Part shown: in pieces, positions 11,788-23,700 of the stretch
Position numbering within the stretch: position 1 is the first letter of the stretch
Layout of the letters: every line of letters begins with the position of its first letter
Source: Holacanthus passer
Taxonomy: Eukaryota > Chordata > Actinopteri > Pomacanthidae
Length of the DNA stretch: 64,000 nucleotides
Direction: 5' to 3'
Assembly: GCA_025331565.1 (NCBI GenBank)
Contig: JAFREQ010000027.1
Coordinates: forward strand, 1,426,001-1,490,000
Translations under genes and position numbers: made by a program
The notes under the pieces: generated by a model
The model's database searches: none
What the model saw: the letters and a program-made list of their open reading frames with translations, nothing else
Told to the model about the DNA's origin: nothing

Positions 11788-13289
11788 CGGAGGGTGCTGC
11801 TGTCATATGAGAGATGATGATGCTCCACAGTCACACTCAGCGGGGATGTCGATTCACTAAAGGTGTGGCAGAGCTCCAACACAATACCTTTCAAATCAGC
11901 TTATGCCATGTCAGGTTTCAGAGAACAAGGAATTACCAGTGACTGATACTGTGCTATATAAAACAACATATCCACAACAGTGAAAGTGCAAAGGCTTTAT
12001 CAGCAAAATGCATCAAAAGTAATCTCATTATGCAGAATATGCATATATGCTGTTCATAAAGTTATTTATACATATGATGTGTTTATTCTTACAGGCACAG
12101 ACACAGTCAGGTTCTGGGTGGTTTAATCTATCACACTGTACATACATTGATCGTGTGTTTTGGGTCAAAATTGTAACCTGAAAAGTAGATAGTTGATATA
12201 GCTGTAATATTGGCCAAAATGTAGGAGTACATTTTTTCCCCCTGAAATGTAGTAGAGGTATAAAGTGGCCTAAGATTCAAGTAAAGTACAAGCATCTCAA
12301 AATTGCACTTATTCACAGGCTACTTCAGTAAATGTACTTTCCAGCATTGTCCATAATTTACTTTCACTTAATTTATATCCATTTCATAAATATCTTTCTT
12401 ATGAGCCCTCATCGAAGAAAGATTTTACAGTAGTGAGATTGAGTTGAGACCAACGAGGCAGAGAGTGAAAAAGGCAGAAGAGGCATCCTTAACGTCTTAA
12501 AATAGTGCTGAAACTCAACTACTGCTCATTTTTCTGGGGGCTCCATCCAATTCCCTCAAGCTCCTCTGGCAGTCCCTCGATCCCGCTTTGGGAACTAATA
12601 TTAGAGCTACAGTATACAGTCGGTCTAAGCAAACAGCTCACAGGGAGCACCAGTCTTAAATGCTCTCCTGCTAATTTTTTAATATCTACATTTGGCCTCC
12701 AAATGATTTTCTGGGGATGTTTTGTTTGATGTTTACACTCCATTAGACAGAAAATAAGAGTCCCACGGTAGGGACTCTGAGAGGCTATGATGCTCATTAC
12801 ATGCCAGAAAACAAATTTGAATGGATTAAAAACAGACAGACAACTTTGCTATTCTTAGATTCTACCAAAAATTTTAATTTTGCTGTGCTGGAGGAAAGCC
12901 ATGTGGTTACCTTAATCTAAAAGGGTGAAGTGGCCATTTTCGCACATTATAGACTCAGCTTGTCAGGCTCGGCTCCACATTGTCGAGATCTGTTCAGACT
13001 GAACATGAAGCAGATTTTAGTGGAGGTGCAAACTGAGCAGTAAACACACCTATCGATGTATGTACAGATACAAGAAGAGACTAGAGGAAATGAACAGTAA
13101 TACCTGCAGTTCTTGTTCAACACACACGGTCTGTGCATATGTTGCTAGTTAGCTACAGCTAATGTCTTCACAGTTGGTGCGTTGGCTGTTTGGGTAAATT
13201 TAAATGGGTAATTTTGTGAAAATAATGCAAGCTGCAAATTAGCTTCATGCTCCCTCAATTTGTCAGCCTCAGATGGATTTATGGATCAG
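10791..13289. other. Intergenic, no gene seen
   Basis: AT-rich sequence between the channel promoter and the transposon cluster. Apart from a GT microsatellite and one X-box-like palindrome (11313-11326), I see nothing that supports a gene. Confidence 0.5.
11753..11785. repeat. (GT)n microsatellite
   Basis: GT run of about 32 bp in the intergenic region. Confidence 0.95.
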
Positions 13290-13455
13290 AAGGATTTGGA
13301 CCAACATGTTAGACCGTGCTCTCCTTCACCATGAATAAAACACAAAATGAGGGAATCTCTTTTAAAAGAATGGTCTCCATCCCACCAGTAGAGTTTCATA
13401 GATCTGTACATCTACACCAAGGCGCACCTAAGCTTCTCTTGGAGGCTTGTGGTGG
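13290..13455 (+). pseudogene. Decayed Tc1-like transposase C-terminal fragment
   Basis: The plus strand reads VSIPPVEFHRSVHLHQGAPK, then LLLEACGGPIF, which matches the tail of Tc1-like transposases (P-x-EF...R-x-EA-x-x-A-x-GG-P). The nucleotide sequence is the inverted relative of 1085-1390. No intact frame remains. Confidence 0.6.
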
Positions 13456-13509
13456 CCCAATTTTTCATGTTTTCATGAACTAAAGTGGACAAGTGGAAAT
13501 TGTTATTCT

Positions 13510-13700
13510 ACAATTTCATTTAGCAGATACTTTTATCCAAAGCGACGTACATTCACATGTTGACGGAACAGTCATCAGGGTTCAGTATCTTGCCTAAGGA
13601 CGCTTTGACACATAGGCTGCCGGGGCTCCAGGGACTGAACCACCAACCTTCTAATTGGTGGACAACCGCTCTACCTCTTGAGCTACAGCCACCCACATAA
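13510..13700 (-). repeat. tRNA-like dispersed repeat (SINE-type) fragment
   Basis: It contains TTTTATCCAAAGCGACGTAC, a string that recurs widely in teleost genomes. Reading minus, it then has a tRNA-like stretch with a B-box-like segment and a cloverleaf-like end (AAGAGGTAGAGCGGTTGTCC). I believe it is a tRNA-derived repeat and not a functional tRNA gene. The family name is not known to me. Confidence 0.5.
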
Positions 13701-13821
13701 GATATTTGTATATAACAGCATGCATTTACACACATTTCTTGAGCAGAAATGGTTATTTCTACTATGATTTCCGGTCCCTGTCCTTTACTTGTTGGTATTA
13801 TTGCAGAGCTATTCAAAAGCT

Positions 13822-13903
13822 TGGCAGCGGTGGGATTCGAACCCACGCCCCCGAAGAGACTGGAGCCTTAATCCAGCGCCTTAGACCGCTCGGCCACGCT
13901 ACC
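13822..13903 (-). tRNA. tRNA-Leu (anticodon AAG)
   Basis: 82 bp, beginning GGTAGCGTGGCCGAGCGG and ending CCCACCGCTGCCA on the minus strand. The A box TGGCCGAGCGG, anticodon loop TTAAGGC, long variable arm and B box GGTTCGAATCC are all present. A TTTT Pol III terminator follows within ten bases. It is identical to the three copies at 34-35.6 kb and shares about 60 bp of 3' flank with the copy at 34913, so it arose by duplication and inversion. Confidence 0.97.
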
Positions 13904-15310
13904 TGTTATCTATTGATGGTGCTAGATATGAAGTCAGGACAGACATAGGATGGGGATAGGGATGACATAGGTCAATCTGATTCATCCTCTGGGGCTACGA
14001 ATGTCTACAACAAACCGTCGAGATGTTTGCTTTGGACCAAACTGTTGGACCTGCAGTCCAGTGAATTCGCCACTATAATGGCTAAAAACTAAGATTAGAT
14101 TTTCACTGGGAGCAGGGAAACACCGTGCAATACCCAATCAACGCCCACAGCAGACAGACTCCTCGCAGCTATCATAACTCAGAGCTTAACTTAGAGCAGC
14201 AGCAGCACACATCAAACATTTACTGTATCTCAACAACAGAGCTTCAGATATCTAGGACACATCCAGCCACACAAACACTCACACAGACCTCTACAGCTAA
14301 CATCTTACTCTCCCTGAGAAGAAAACTGATGAGCATTGTTGGAAGTCGCTGTGTACTGTATGCGTGTATGTGTATGTGTGTGCGTTGGTAGTAATCGGTT
14401 GTTATTGGTACTCCCTGGCTGTGTGTTTCCACTCCCACTCCAATTCGTTTTCCCTCTCCTTCCAGCTCGTCTCATCCTTCTCACACTTACTGTCTCGTGT
14501 AACTCATGCAAGACTCTTTCTGCTCCACAGGATCATTTCATGCATTTTTTACTCCCGCTCTGTCGCTGTGGTGTGTTCAAATGATGGTTTACATTAGTCA
14601 CTGAAATACACACACACGGGCAGAAATACATTCCCTGTGTTATCGGATGAGGATGGGTATCTAGGCCAAACATTATTGTCAGTGTGTGGTAGGCACCCCT
14701 TGGGTGTGTTTCCATGGTGACCATCACATAACATTATATATGGGGAAGTGTTTTATTCCTGCCATTGTCACCAATACATACACACACACACACACACACT
14801 GTGGGAATTCGATTACAGATCAATAATCCTGATCGCCCATTGAAATTTCCATGACAACCACCTGAGGGCACATCCTGATACAAACACACTCACATACTGT
14901 ACATGTACATGTGCGCTGAAACACATGAGCAGTGTGACACTGAGCCCGCCTGCTACTTTACCTGACCTCATTACAGTAGTAGATGAAGAGGTTAAAAGAG
15001 CACATGCACGCACACACACACACACACACAGAGCATGGCCACCGGTGTCAGTGTCAGATTCTTAAAGTTTCAGTTTTCAGAGCAGGGGGACGAAGGACAC
15101 AACAGTAATTATGTGTCTCTGTTGACTATAAATCTGTCTTTTCTGCTTCTGAGTCTTTACCTTAATGTTCATTTACACAGTTGAAAACATTTGTGGGCTA
15201 TCAATAAAACACTTATGAGTACCTACTAGTAGGTGAGGAATGAACACAGGAGGTAGGGTAACAAATGTGCATTTAGGAGGAACCTAGAAATAAATTACTC
15301 TCGTTTTTAC
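13904..15310. other. Intergenic, no gene seen
   Basis: No supported coding sequence. Short CA/GT runs and two X-box-like palindromes (14708-14722 and 14845-14859) are present. Confidence 0.5.
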
Positions 15311-15862
15311 TACAACCCTGAATCCAAAAAGCTGGGACCCTGTGTAAATAAAATCAGAATGCAGTAATGTAGTAACATCCTGTATACAATCATGTGTTTC
15401 ACAATATATTTTATGTTTGACCTCATTAACTTCATTCAAATTGAAACAAGGGTTTCAGTCAATTCATACTGCATCACACATAAACAATGATGGGAATGCC
15501 AGTAGCTTGAATAACATTTTCACAACCCCGCTTCCAAAAAAGTTGGGACGCTATGTAAAATATAAATGGGACAGGAGCTACAAAAGACTGTGAAAGTTGT
15601 GGACACAGGTAAACAGGTTCATTGGTAACAGGTGATAGTATCATGATTGGGTATGAAAGGTTCATCCTGGAAAGACTCAGTCGTTCACAAGCGAGGATGG
15701 AGAGAGGTTCACCACTTTGTCAAACACATGATTGGATAAAGGAGATTACTACATAATAACGTAAAACCATTGTCAGTCAACAAAGTTTGTTTGCAAATAA
15801 TGTCATTCTGATTTTATTTACATTTTGAACAGCATCCCCATGCTTTTGGAATCAGGGTCGTA
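15311..15862. mobile_element. TA-flanked non-autonomous DNA element (Tc1/mariner-like ends)
   Basis: The left end CAACCCTGAATCCAAAAA and the complement of the right end, CGACCCTGATTCCAAAAG, form terminal inverted repeats. TA lies on both sides (15311-15312 and 15861-15862), which fits a TA target duplication. A third copy of the end motif lies inside at 15533 (CAACCCCGCTTCCAAAAA). Its approximately 550 bp contain no transposase. Similar elements are common in teleosts, from memory. Confidence 0.8.
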
Positions 15863-17800
15863 CAAAATATTTCCACTGTATATTTACACACATTTCCAAT
15901 GCATAGTCTAAAACATTATTGCATTTGTGATTCCCCTAAGTCTTAAATCAAAAAAGTTGCTCCAGAGTCACAAATTACAGACACCAGTAACTTTTTTACC
16001 AGCATAAAATATCAGCTCATACATATTTTGCTGTATTTTAAATAAACAACGGGAGGGATTCGACCATGCTGCGACATTACTGACTCATCCTTTATTATAG
16101 TTCTAGGAATCACGAGTCTATCAGACAATACATTTCCACACTCCACTCTCCTCTCTCTCCCTCAGCTTTTTCTACGCTGTGTTTGTGAGCATTAATGCAC
16201 AGCGATCCATACAAACACATGGGTAATCATGCACACACAGCCAGCATCTTCCATTTATGACAGAGCGTAAGAGAGAGTTGGGTTGTGAACCAGTCAGCGG
16301 AGAAGCATCTTTTCTGACAATCGGCAGAAGTGAAGTTGCTTAGCAACCTTTGGCCTTGATGACAGGAAATGATGTCATGCTTGTAAGACAAAACACAAGC
16401 AGACACACAAACACGCGGATGGATAACAGGTGCACACATGCGCACACACGTGTGGACACAGCCGCACACACATGCAGAGTGAACAGGCAGGACGATAGAT
16501 GAGAGGAATAATGAGTTGTGATGATAATCTGGGCAGGGGTTAAAACAATATATTAATCTTCTCTAATGGTCTCACTGATCTCTGAGTCCATTAAGGATGA
16601 CCTTAAATATACATACACACACACACACACGTATAATGTATGGACTAAGCTGAGAATGTGCTTTTATGTACTGCTGTTTGAGGCAAAATACATCTACTGC
16701 TCTCTCATTTCTCAGTGTTCCCTCAACCCGTCTGTGAACCCATCTCCTGCCTTCAGCCTGTTTTGTTTGTGATCCACCAGTCACGCCATCTCTGCGACTG
16801 GGCACACACATTTACAACATGCACACACACAGACACACAAACGCAATGAAGCTTATTACTGTGTGCTCTGGGAGAGAGAGAGAGGTACTGACATGTGGGG
16901 TTGTGTTTTGGAGCTGAGGCATATAAGAGAAGATTTTTATTGTTCCTCTGTTTCCCTCCCTTGTTAAAAAGTTGTAGGACTTACAGCTCCACATAGTGTT
17001 CAGTCTGCCGCACTGCACTCACTTCCTTCTGGGACGTTTGGCTTTAATTATTCATGTTTGTGAAGGAATGAGCTGCCAAAGACCCTGAAACTCACCATTG
17101 TGTCTGTGGTCTGTGCTTTCGAGGACATAATCCAGTCATTTCTAAATATATCTGACAATTCATGTGCTGCAGTACATCTTTGCTTTCTAATCACCTGTAC
17201 GCTTGGTATGTGTTGTTCATATATTGGTCCCACTTGTACTTTCTTGTGACATCAACAGTAGCACATAAATAATTAATAATTTTAAAATGTCTAGTCATTA
17301 TGTCCATGTTGCTGTAATTGCATAGAAAATCATTACTCACATTGAAAGCCAGTTAATACAAGAACCAAAAACACATTTTGTGTTTTGATTTATTTTTCAA
17401 CAGCTTTAGTGTAGTTTTTGTAAGTTTGACAGATAAAATCATCCACCTATTTTTCTATCTATCTTAGTAAGCATCCTATGAAATGCTGGACTTATTTAAC
17501 CCAAATATATAAATAGTACATTTTAATTAGAGCAATGCACCTGTGTTTACACATTATTAGATGAGGAACAAAGGTGAGGAACAAAATGTTCTCTGGAAAG
17601 CAGGAAACTAATCTATGATCTACACACAACTGACAGCCCAATAATTAAATTCAGGTCTCAGCTCGTAATATGAGTATTCTAAGAACGCAGGAACAGTGCA
17701 ATGTACACAACAACAGCAGAAGGTCTTAGATCTTTAAATAAAGCTTCCCATCATTTAAAGGTGATATTCACACTGTCAGGTATAATTGATGAGTGCACTC
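15863..17800. other. Intergenic, no gene seen
   Basis: AT-rich sequence with short CA runs and an X-box-like palindrome at 16335-16348. No supported gene. Confidence 0.5.
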
Positions 17801-17817
17801 TTGGAAAATTATGTTAA

Positions 17818-17930
17818 GGACCGTCCTGGTGCCTCACATACCATGTGTCAAGTCTGAGTTTTTGCCGGAGCGACCCAGGTTCGATTCCAGCCCGAGGCCC
17901 TTTGCTGTACGTCAGCTCTCCAGCTGTCAC
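17818..17930 (+). repeat. tRNA-derived SINE-like fragment
   Basis: It contains CCCAGGTTCGATTCCAGCCC, a Pol III B-box-like stretch, followed by GAGGCCCTTTGCTGTACGTC. That combination is familiar to me from dispersed teleost SINE-like repeats. It is short and decayed. Confidence 0.5.
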
Positions 17931-18299
17931 CGTCACAAATAGAACAGATATACCAAAAAATACATTGAGGTCAAGAGAGTTTATTGCTATACAAACCTTT
18001 CTTCTCAAGTAATACTACTGTACCCTGAGTTACTGTAAAGATCAGAGTGTGATTTACATTAAGTACCTCACTTAGCCTTTGTTGTTTACACTTTAGTAAT
18101 TACTATAAATTATATATTTTGGTAAGATGTTTACCAGGAGTTGAAAGACCTCTGAGAGTTAAGTTGGGTGTTTACCGTCTTCACTGCTGGTGTTGATTCA
18201 ATATCATTTAAAGAAACTGTAGCCATTTATTAGCCCAGAGTGAGTGGAGTAGCACACATCAAAAGTTTATCAGTATTTATAATTTTTTTATTGGTGCAG

Positions 18300-19720
18300 G
18301 ATGTGATAATCATTTTACTGTAACTCAATATAACCTTATACTTAACCTTCTTTTTTTTTTAAATCACTTGTACATTTTTGTCTCTATGTCCATATGAAAA
18401 GTTCTTATTATGAACACCTGAAATGCTTTAACGTCACACTTAAAAGTTCAAACATTGATTAAAACACAACTGAGACACTTTCATGAGGTCAAAACATTTT
18501 AATTAAAAAAAAAAATGAACAACTCCTTTGTAAGAACACTAATCCTCCAACTTGTCCCACGTCTGTCACAGTTCACTTTCACACCAACATACACACATTC
18601 ACCCACTCAGACAACGTGATAAACAGCTACTGCACCTTTGGAACAAAAACATGCAGACTGATTTGCCATTATTAATAGTCACATCCTAGATTTATACAAT
18701 CCAGTGTAGCATGGATGCATAAATGTTTTTTTTAAACTTAAAAGGACCATACTGCTGATTTTGCAAGTTTTAGCAAATTAATCACAAATACTAACCAAAG
18801 TTATTAGCAGGAAAATCAACTGGGGGGAAAAAAAAAAAAACAGTGAATGGGCATGAACTGAAACCATAGACTGTAAAAATGAGACTATCCACATTGAAAA
18901 TGGTTGGCTGTAATGGAAAGTTGAAGGACTGTAATTATATGCACATCACGTAGGTGCAAGGCTTTCAGACGGAGCCAATGAAAAAAGGTAATGCCTGCCC
19001 ACTCCATGCCACAAATGTTTAATGACAACGCTTTGATCCTACTTGGATCTTCGTCGGGTCGGAATAATGGAACGTATACATGAATTAATGTGCTAAAACA
19101 TGCCAAAACGCTAGTACAGTCCTTCGAAAAGAGCTTACAACGGCCCTCGTAGCAATGAAGGTTATTCAGCATGTAAGCCTTGAACAGCACACACAGGGAT
19201 GTGAGCAACATAAACTTGAGGGAAAATTATTATGTGAAGCAACAGTTAATCTCTATTTACAAATGATTCAGAGGCAGAGAAACAGCAATTCCTCCTCTAC
19301 AAAGAAGCAATCACATCCCTGAGTACAAAGTTTGTTATTCCAATCATTCAGATTGACTGCGGTGTGATCAGTAATTATCATAAAGTCCTTTCTGGTCGGC
19401 TCTAGGTTGATCACAACAGTGCCGCACAGCTTCTCTCCCGAGCTTTTCCTGACCCAAAGAGGCTGATAACGAACATTAAAGAAACCTCAGCAGCAGTCAT
19501 AATGCTGCAATCCAAGCACAACAAAGTACTCTGTAAGTTTGGGACCCGCAGTGACATTAAGTGTTAGAATAACAGCCAGACAGCCCTTCTTCAGTGTCGA
19601 GGACAGTCAAAGACGCAATTCATCCATTCCCTTCGAGTGGCACATGGAGCAGCATGCCAGTGTTAGCTGATTTTACTAGATACATCATTATCTCATTAAC
19701 AAAGCAGCGGTGTCAGCCTG
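18300..19720 (-). other. rbbp6: Probable 3' UTR of rbbp6
   Basis: Downstream of the TAA at 19721-19723 there is no further exon. Candidate poly(A) signals on the minus strand include ATTAAA-type hexamers at about 18498 and 19017 and an AATAAA at about 18286. I cannot tell which is used. Confidence 0.4.
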
Positions 19721-20711
19721 TTAGCATGGAGTCCCTTCCTCTGCCCTCTCCATCTTCTCCTCCTCTTCCTCCGCATCTTTGTCTTTGTTCTTTTTGTGTT
19801 TCTTTTTCTTGTGTTTGTGCTTGTACTCCTTGTGTTCTTTTTCCTGGCTGCCGTGCTTCTTGTGCTTTTTGTGTTTTTTGTGTTTCTTGTGTTTCTTCTT
19901 CTTCTTGTCCGTGGTGGGTTCCGAGTCGCTGTGGTTGCTCTGGGAGGGGCTGTGGGAGGCTTGACTGAGGGACACGCTGGGGTTGCCGCTCCTCCCTCTC
20001 TCTGGCTCCGAGCCTTCGCCTTCGCTGTAGTCGGGCACGAAGGCTGCCTCGTCCGTCTCGCGACCCAGGTCAGAACACAAACGCTGTCTCCTGGGCTCCG
20101 GGCCGCGATTCTCCTCTCGTCCTCCTCCACCTCTGCCTTCTGCAGCTCTCTCCTCCTTTCCCGTCACTCCTCGCCCCTCCTCTCTTCCTCCTCCTCCGCC
20201 TCCTCCTCCTCCTCTCCCCTCCTCTCTCGCTGGAGCTCTCCCTTCCTCTCTCACTCCTCTCCCCTCCTCCCTCACAATCTTCGTTTTGGCTGGTTTGTCA
20301 GAATTTGTCTGTGTCATCCTGCCACTTTTACCCTCTTCCCTCGGTGTTCTCCCTTTCTTCTCGTCTCTCACAACTCCCCTCCTCTCGTCCTTTGTGGCAT
20401 CGCGGCCTTCACTCCTAACAGGTTTGGGTGCTTCAGTCTGCACCTCTCTGCCTCTGCCCCTCTGCGGGACCGGTGAGGGCTCCTTGGGCACACTAAGTCC
20501 GTTTTCCTGCCCTTCTTCGTCATCTTCTCTCTCCCACTTGGAGCGAGGGGGGGGCTGAATGATGGGTTCCTCCCTGGCCGGGCTGGATGCTGGGCTGACA
20601 CTCGGACTGCGGCCACGGCTGTTTGCAGGGCTAGATGGGGGCTGCTCTGGAGGTTTGGAGGACAGACTCTTCTGATCTTTGTCTGAGTCCCGCTTTGTTT
20701 CTTGAGTTGAC
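19721..20711 (-). CDS. rbbp6: rbbp6 exon 20: terminal coding exon, basic tail
   Basis: 991 bp, CTAG acceptor, stop TAA at 19721-19723. Begins STQETKRDSDKDQK and includes IIQPPPRSKWEREDDEE (human IQVPQSKWDKDDFESEE) and DLGRETDEAAFVPDYSEGEG (human DLTRETDEAAFEPDYNES). It ends with KKKKKHKKHKKHKKHKKHGS and a KHKHKKKKHKKNKDKD block, as in human. The final residues are EEGTPC. Confidence 0.95.
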
Positions 20712-23700
20712 CTAGAATAGAGGAAGAAAAAACAACAACAAAAAAACCAGATGTTTGAAACAGCATCAGATTCACGATGGATAGTTTTAAACAAAAGTGA
20801 TCAAATTTGAGCGATAGTGTTAATTTCAGTCCATACATACTACTTCCTGGCGAAAACCTGCTGTCTAGATTACCCACAATGCAACTCGGCTACTGACAGT
20901 ATGGTAGGAGGTATGGATGTTTTATGCTTTTCTAGTAAATATGTCCAGTTCATTTTCTGTTGCCCTGTTAGCTAATCAACAGCTGACAGAAAATAAACTA
21001 AGACCCAAAACTACTGGATTTCCAAGCAACACCTCTTATGTATATAAAATTTGATTCTATTACTATTGTGAAGCAAATTTGGTTTGCAGGAGGAAACTGA
21101 ACAGAGATCACAAGAATGTGCCAATGACAATTAACTACAAAACTTATCCAAATACAAAGGAATTAAGCAATACATATAAGTAAGAATATTTTTAAAAATG
21201 AGAAATTAATATTAAGCAGAACAGGCTTACCTTGTGGAGCTCACGGTGTGACTGGTCAGGGCCTTACGGCTGATCCTGGGTTTGCTCTTCACAACAGACT
21301 CCTCATTGTCTTTCACTGCTGGAAGAAAAGGAGGAGGGAAAAAAACGTGCGTTTAATCAATGCTTAATTAGTTGCACAAGACAAAATCAAAGTTATCATC
21401 TCTTCGCACACGCACACATACAGAGATTCAAATTACCTTCTCTGTAAGCAGCAGCTGGTTTCTCTCCTGAGGGGACACTCCTCTCTGTTCTGTCCTTGGA
21501 CGCACTCCTGAGAAATAAAAGAATATGTAATTACACGCATTAACCACTGTGTTTACAGAACCATGATATATAACTGCTATATCATGGTTTCTTTCAATCG
21601 TAGATGTGGATGGTGGTTTGACAAGCAGCTGGGAAACAAATGGAACAGACCTGTCAGATTTAGCAGCTCTCTCTGAGCCTTCCCCTCTCTCCTTAGAGGA
21701 TATGCTTGGTTTCTCCTGGTGGTCTTCTTTCTTGTTGACGGCTGATTTCTCTCCAATGGTCATTTTGTCCAGAGAGACTGACCTCCCTGCTGCACTTCCA
21801 CCACCGGAGTTCTTTCGCTCCGTCCTCACCGACCTCTCTCCTTCGGCATCTCTCTCCACTGTAACGGCCACCTTCTGTGACCCTGACCCCGAGACCCTGT
21901 CCCTCTCTCTGTCAGACGCCATGCCTCTGTCTCTGTCTCGTTCTGATCCCGAGGCTCTGTCTCGCTCTCTGTCCAGTCCCAAGCTTCTGTTCTGCTCTCT
22001 GTCTGAGCCCTGCAGTCTCTCTCCAGCACTTCCTGGTCTCTCTCTGGAGAGTCCCCTCTCAGCAGATGCTGACCGCTCCTTTCTTCCAGCACCTTCTGTT
22101 GAACTGCTGGGTCTGTCTCCTTCAGAGATGTTGGCGGCAGCTGATCGGTCTGAGGTGGAGGTCGTCTTCTCAGGACCCGACGTAGCTCTGTCTGTGGGTG
22201 CTGTCTCAGTGCTGCCTTTTCTCCCCAGATCTCTGTTCAACTTGATCCTCCTCTGGGTCAGTGGCTTCACCTGAATATGAACATTGTCAGAATTGTTGTA
22301 ACTTCATTTTCTGCCAATTGACTAACTGGTTAATTGTTTCAGCTGTAATGAAAATAATGATTAGCTGCAGCCCAAGTGATGTGATGATGTGATATTACTT
22401 GGTAAATACAAGAAAACAATTTAGTGAGTCTGGCATCTTCAACAAATGTGAAAAAAAAAATCACATTACAAATTAATTGAGCTGAAAAATCTGTCTGTAA
22501 ATATAATATAATAAACAGAAATTGTTGTCCACCAGCGTTTATGAAGACTGATAAAACAACAGACCCACCTGAAGGTCCATTAGAGCTCTGATGGATCCTC
22601 GATCTGCGTCCCCCCGGCCCATCTCACGGCTCCCTGGTAAGGGAAGAAGACCAGGCCTGTCTGAAGAGGGTGGGAGTCTGTGGAGTGGGGGCTGATGAGA
22701 CATGTGTGAGTGGGGGATGACATCACCTCCTCCCCCGAGGCCATCTATTCTCCTCAGCTTTCCAGGAGGAGGTCCCAGTAAAGAACGACCCTCCTCTCCC
22801 ATTCTCCTCCGACTGTCCACTGGGGATGAAGGTCGGTGGAGGAGTGGGAGTCCGTGCTGATGGGGGAGGGGGAGGAGACCACTGCTCTGTGGAACATCTC
22901 TTCTCCCCCGGATGTCGTGGCTGGGTCGAGGGCCGTCATGAATAGAGGGGTGATGTAGAGGTAGGGACTGGGAGGACAGTGGAGGGGTCTTCAGCAGTGC
23001 AGGCCTCACTGCAGAGCTTTTACCCTTTTCCTTTTTAGGGGTTGTTGAGTTAGGGGCATCTTCTGGTTTGGCTTTGATGGGCTTTAACGGTTTAGCCACG
23101 GAGGAGGAGGAGGATGAGGACTCTTTCTTTTTGGTCACCACTCCTTCTCCAGTCTTTTTCTTCACCTTATCACTCTTAACCTTTACTGCGTCTGTCTTAA
23201 CTTTAGCTTTTACCTTTTGACCCTTCTCTTTCTTAGACTTATCAGACTGAGTCTTCGATGTCGACTTGGTTGAGGGTTTAACAGGTGCAGCAGTGCTTTT
23301 AGAGACTGGAGCTTTAGTGGTTGGGGTGCCAACTGGAGGCTTTGAGGAGATGGGAGGCGTTTTAATAAGGGAAGGGATGTCGTCCATTGGTTCGTCTCTG
23401 ACAGGTGTAGCATCACCTCTGTCCACCGACTGGTGTGAGGGTTCTGGTTCCTCCCCTGTCTTCTTCTTTTTTACTTTCTTTGTCTTCAGGACTTTAGTGC
23501 TAGACTTTGTCCCTGAGGAGGAAGAAGATGGAGGATGATGAGGTGGAGCACCTCTCTCTTCTCTCCCTCGTCTTCCTCTCCCCTGGGGGGAGTAATCTCT
23601 AGATAATGGGGACATTCTGTCCCTCTCCCTGTCTCTGTCTCTGCTGCCACGACCTCTGTGATGCAGTGAGGGATGTTGGCTGTCATAGTCTTTGTAGTAC

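Noticed and set aside
13620..13695. Possible functional tRNA next to the tRNA-Leu gene
   Set aside because: It has B-box-like and stem-like parts but no convincing cloverleaf or anticodon loop, and is attached to a dispersed-repeat string; treated as SINE-like.
13553..13948. Open frames on both strands over the 13.8 kb tRNA, with peptides such as GSGGIRTHAPEETGALIQRL
   Set aside because: They are conceptual translations of tRNA-Leu(AAG) or its complement. The same peptide appears at every tRNA copy (34862-35125 and 35454-35777).
19796..20476. 226-codon open frame on the plus strand
   Set aside because: Antisense of the RBBP6 terminal exon; codon bias of the Lys/Arg/Ser-rich sense strand keeps it open.
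21606..22274. 222-codon open frame on the plus strand
   Set aside because: Antisense of RBBP6 exon 17, which is well supported by phase and homology.
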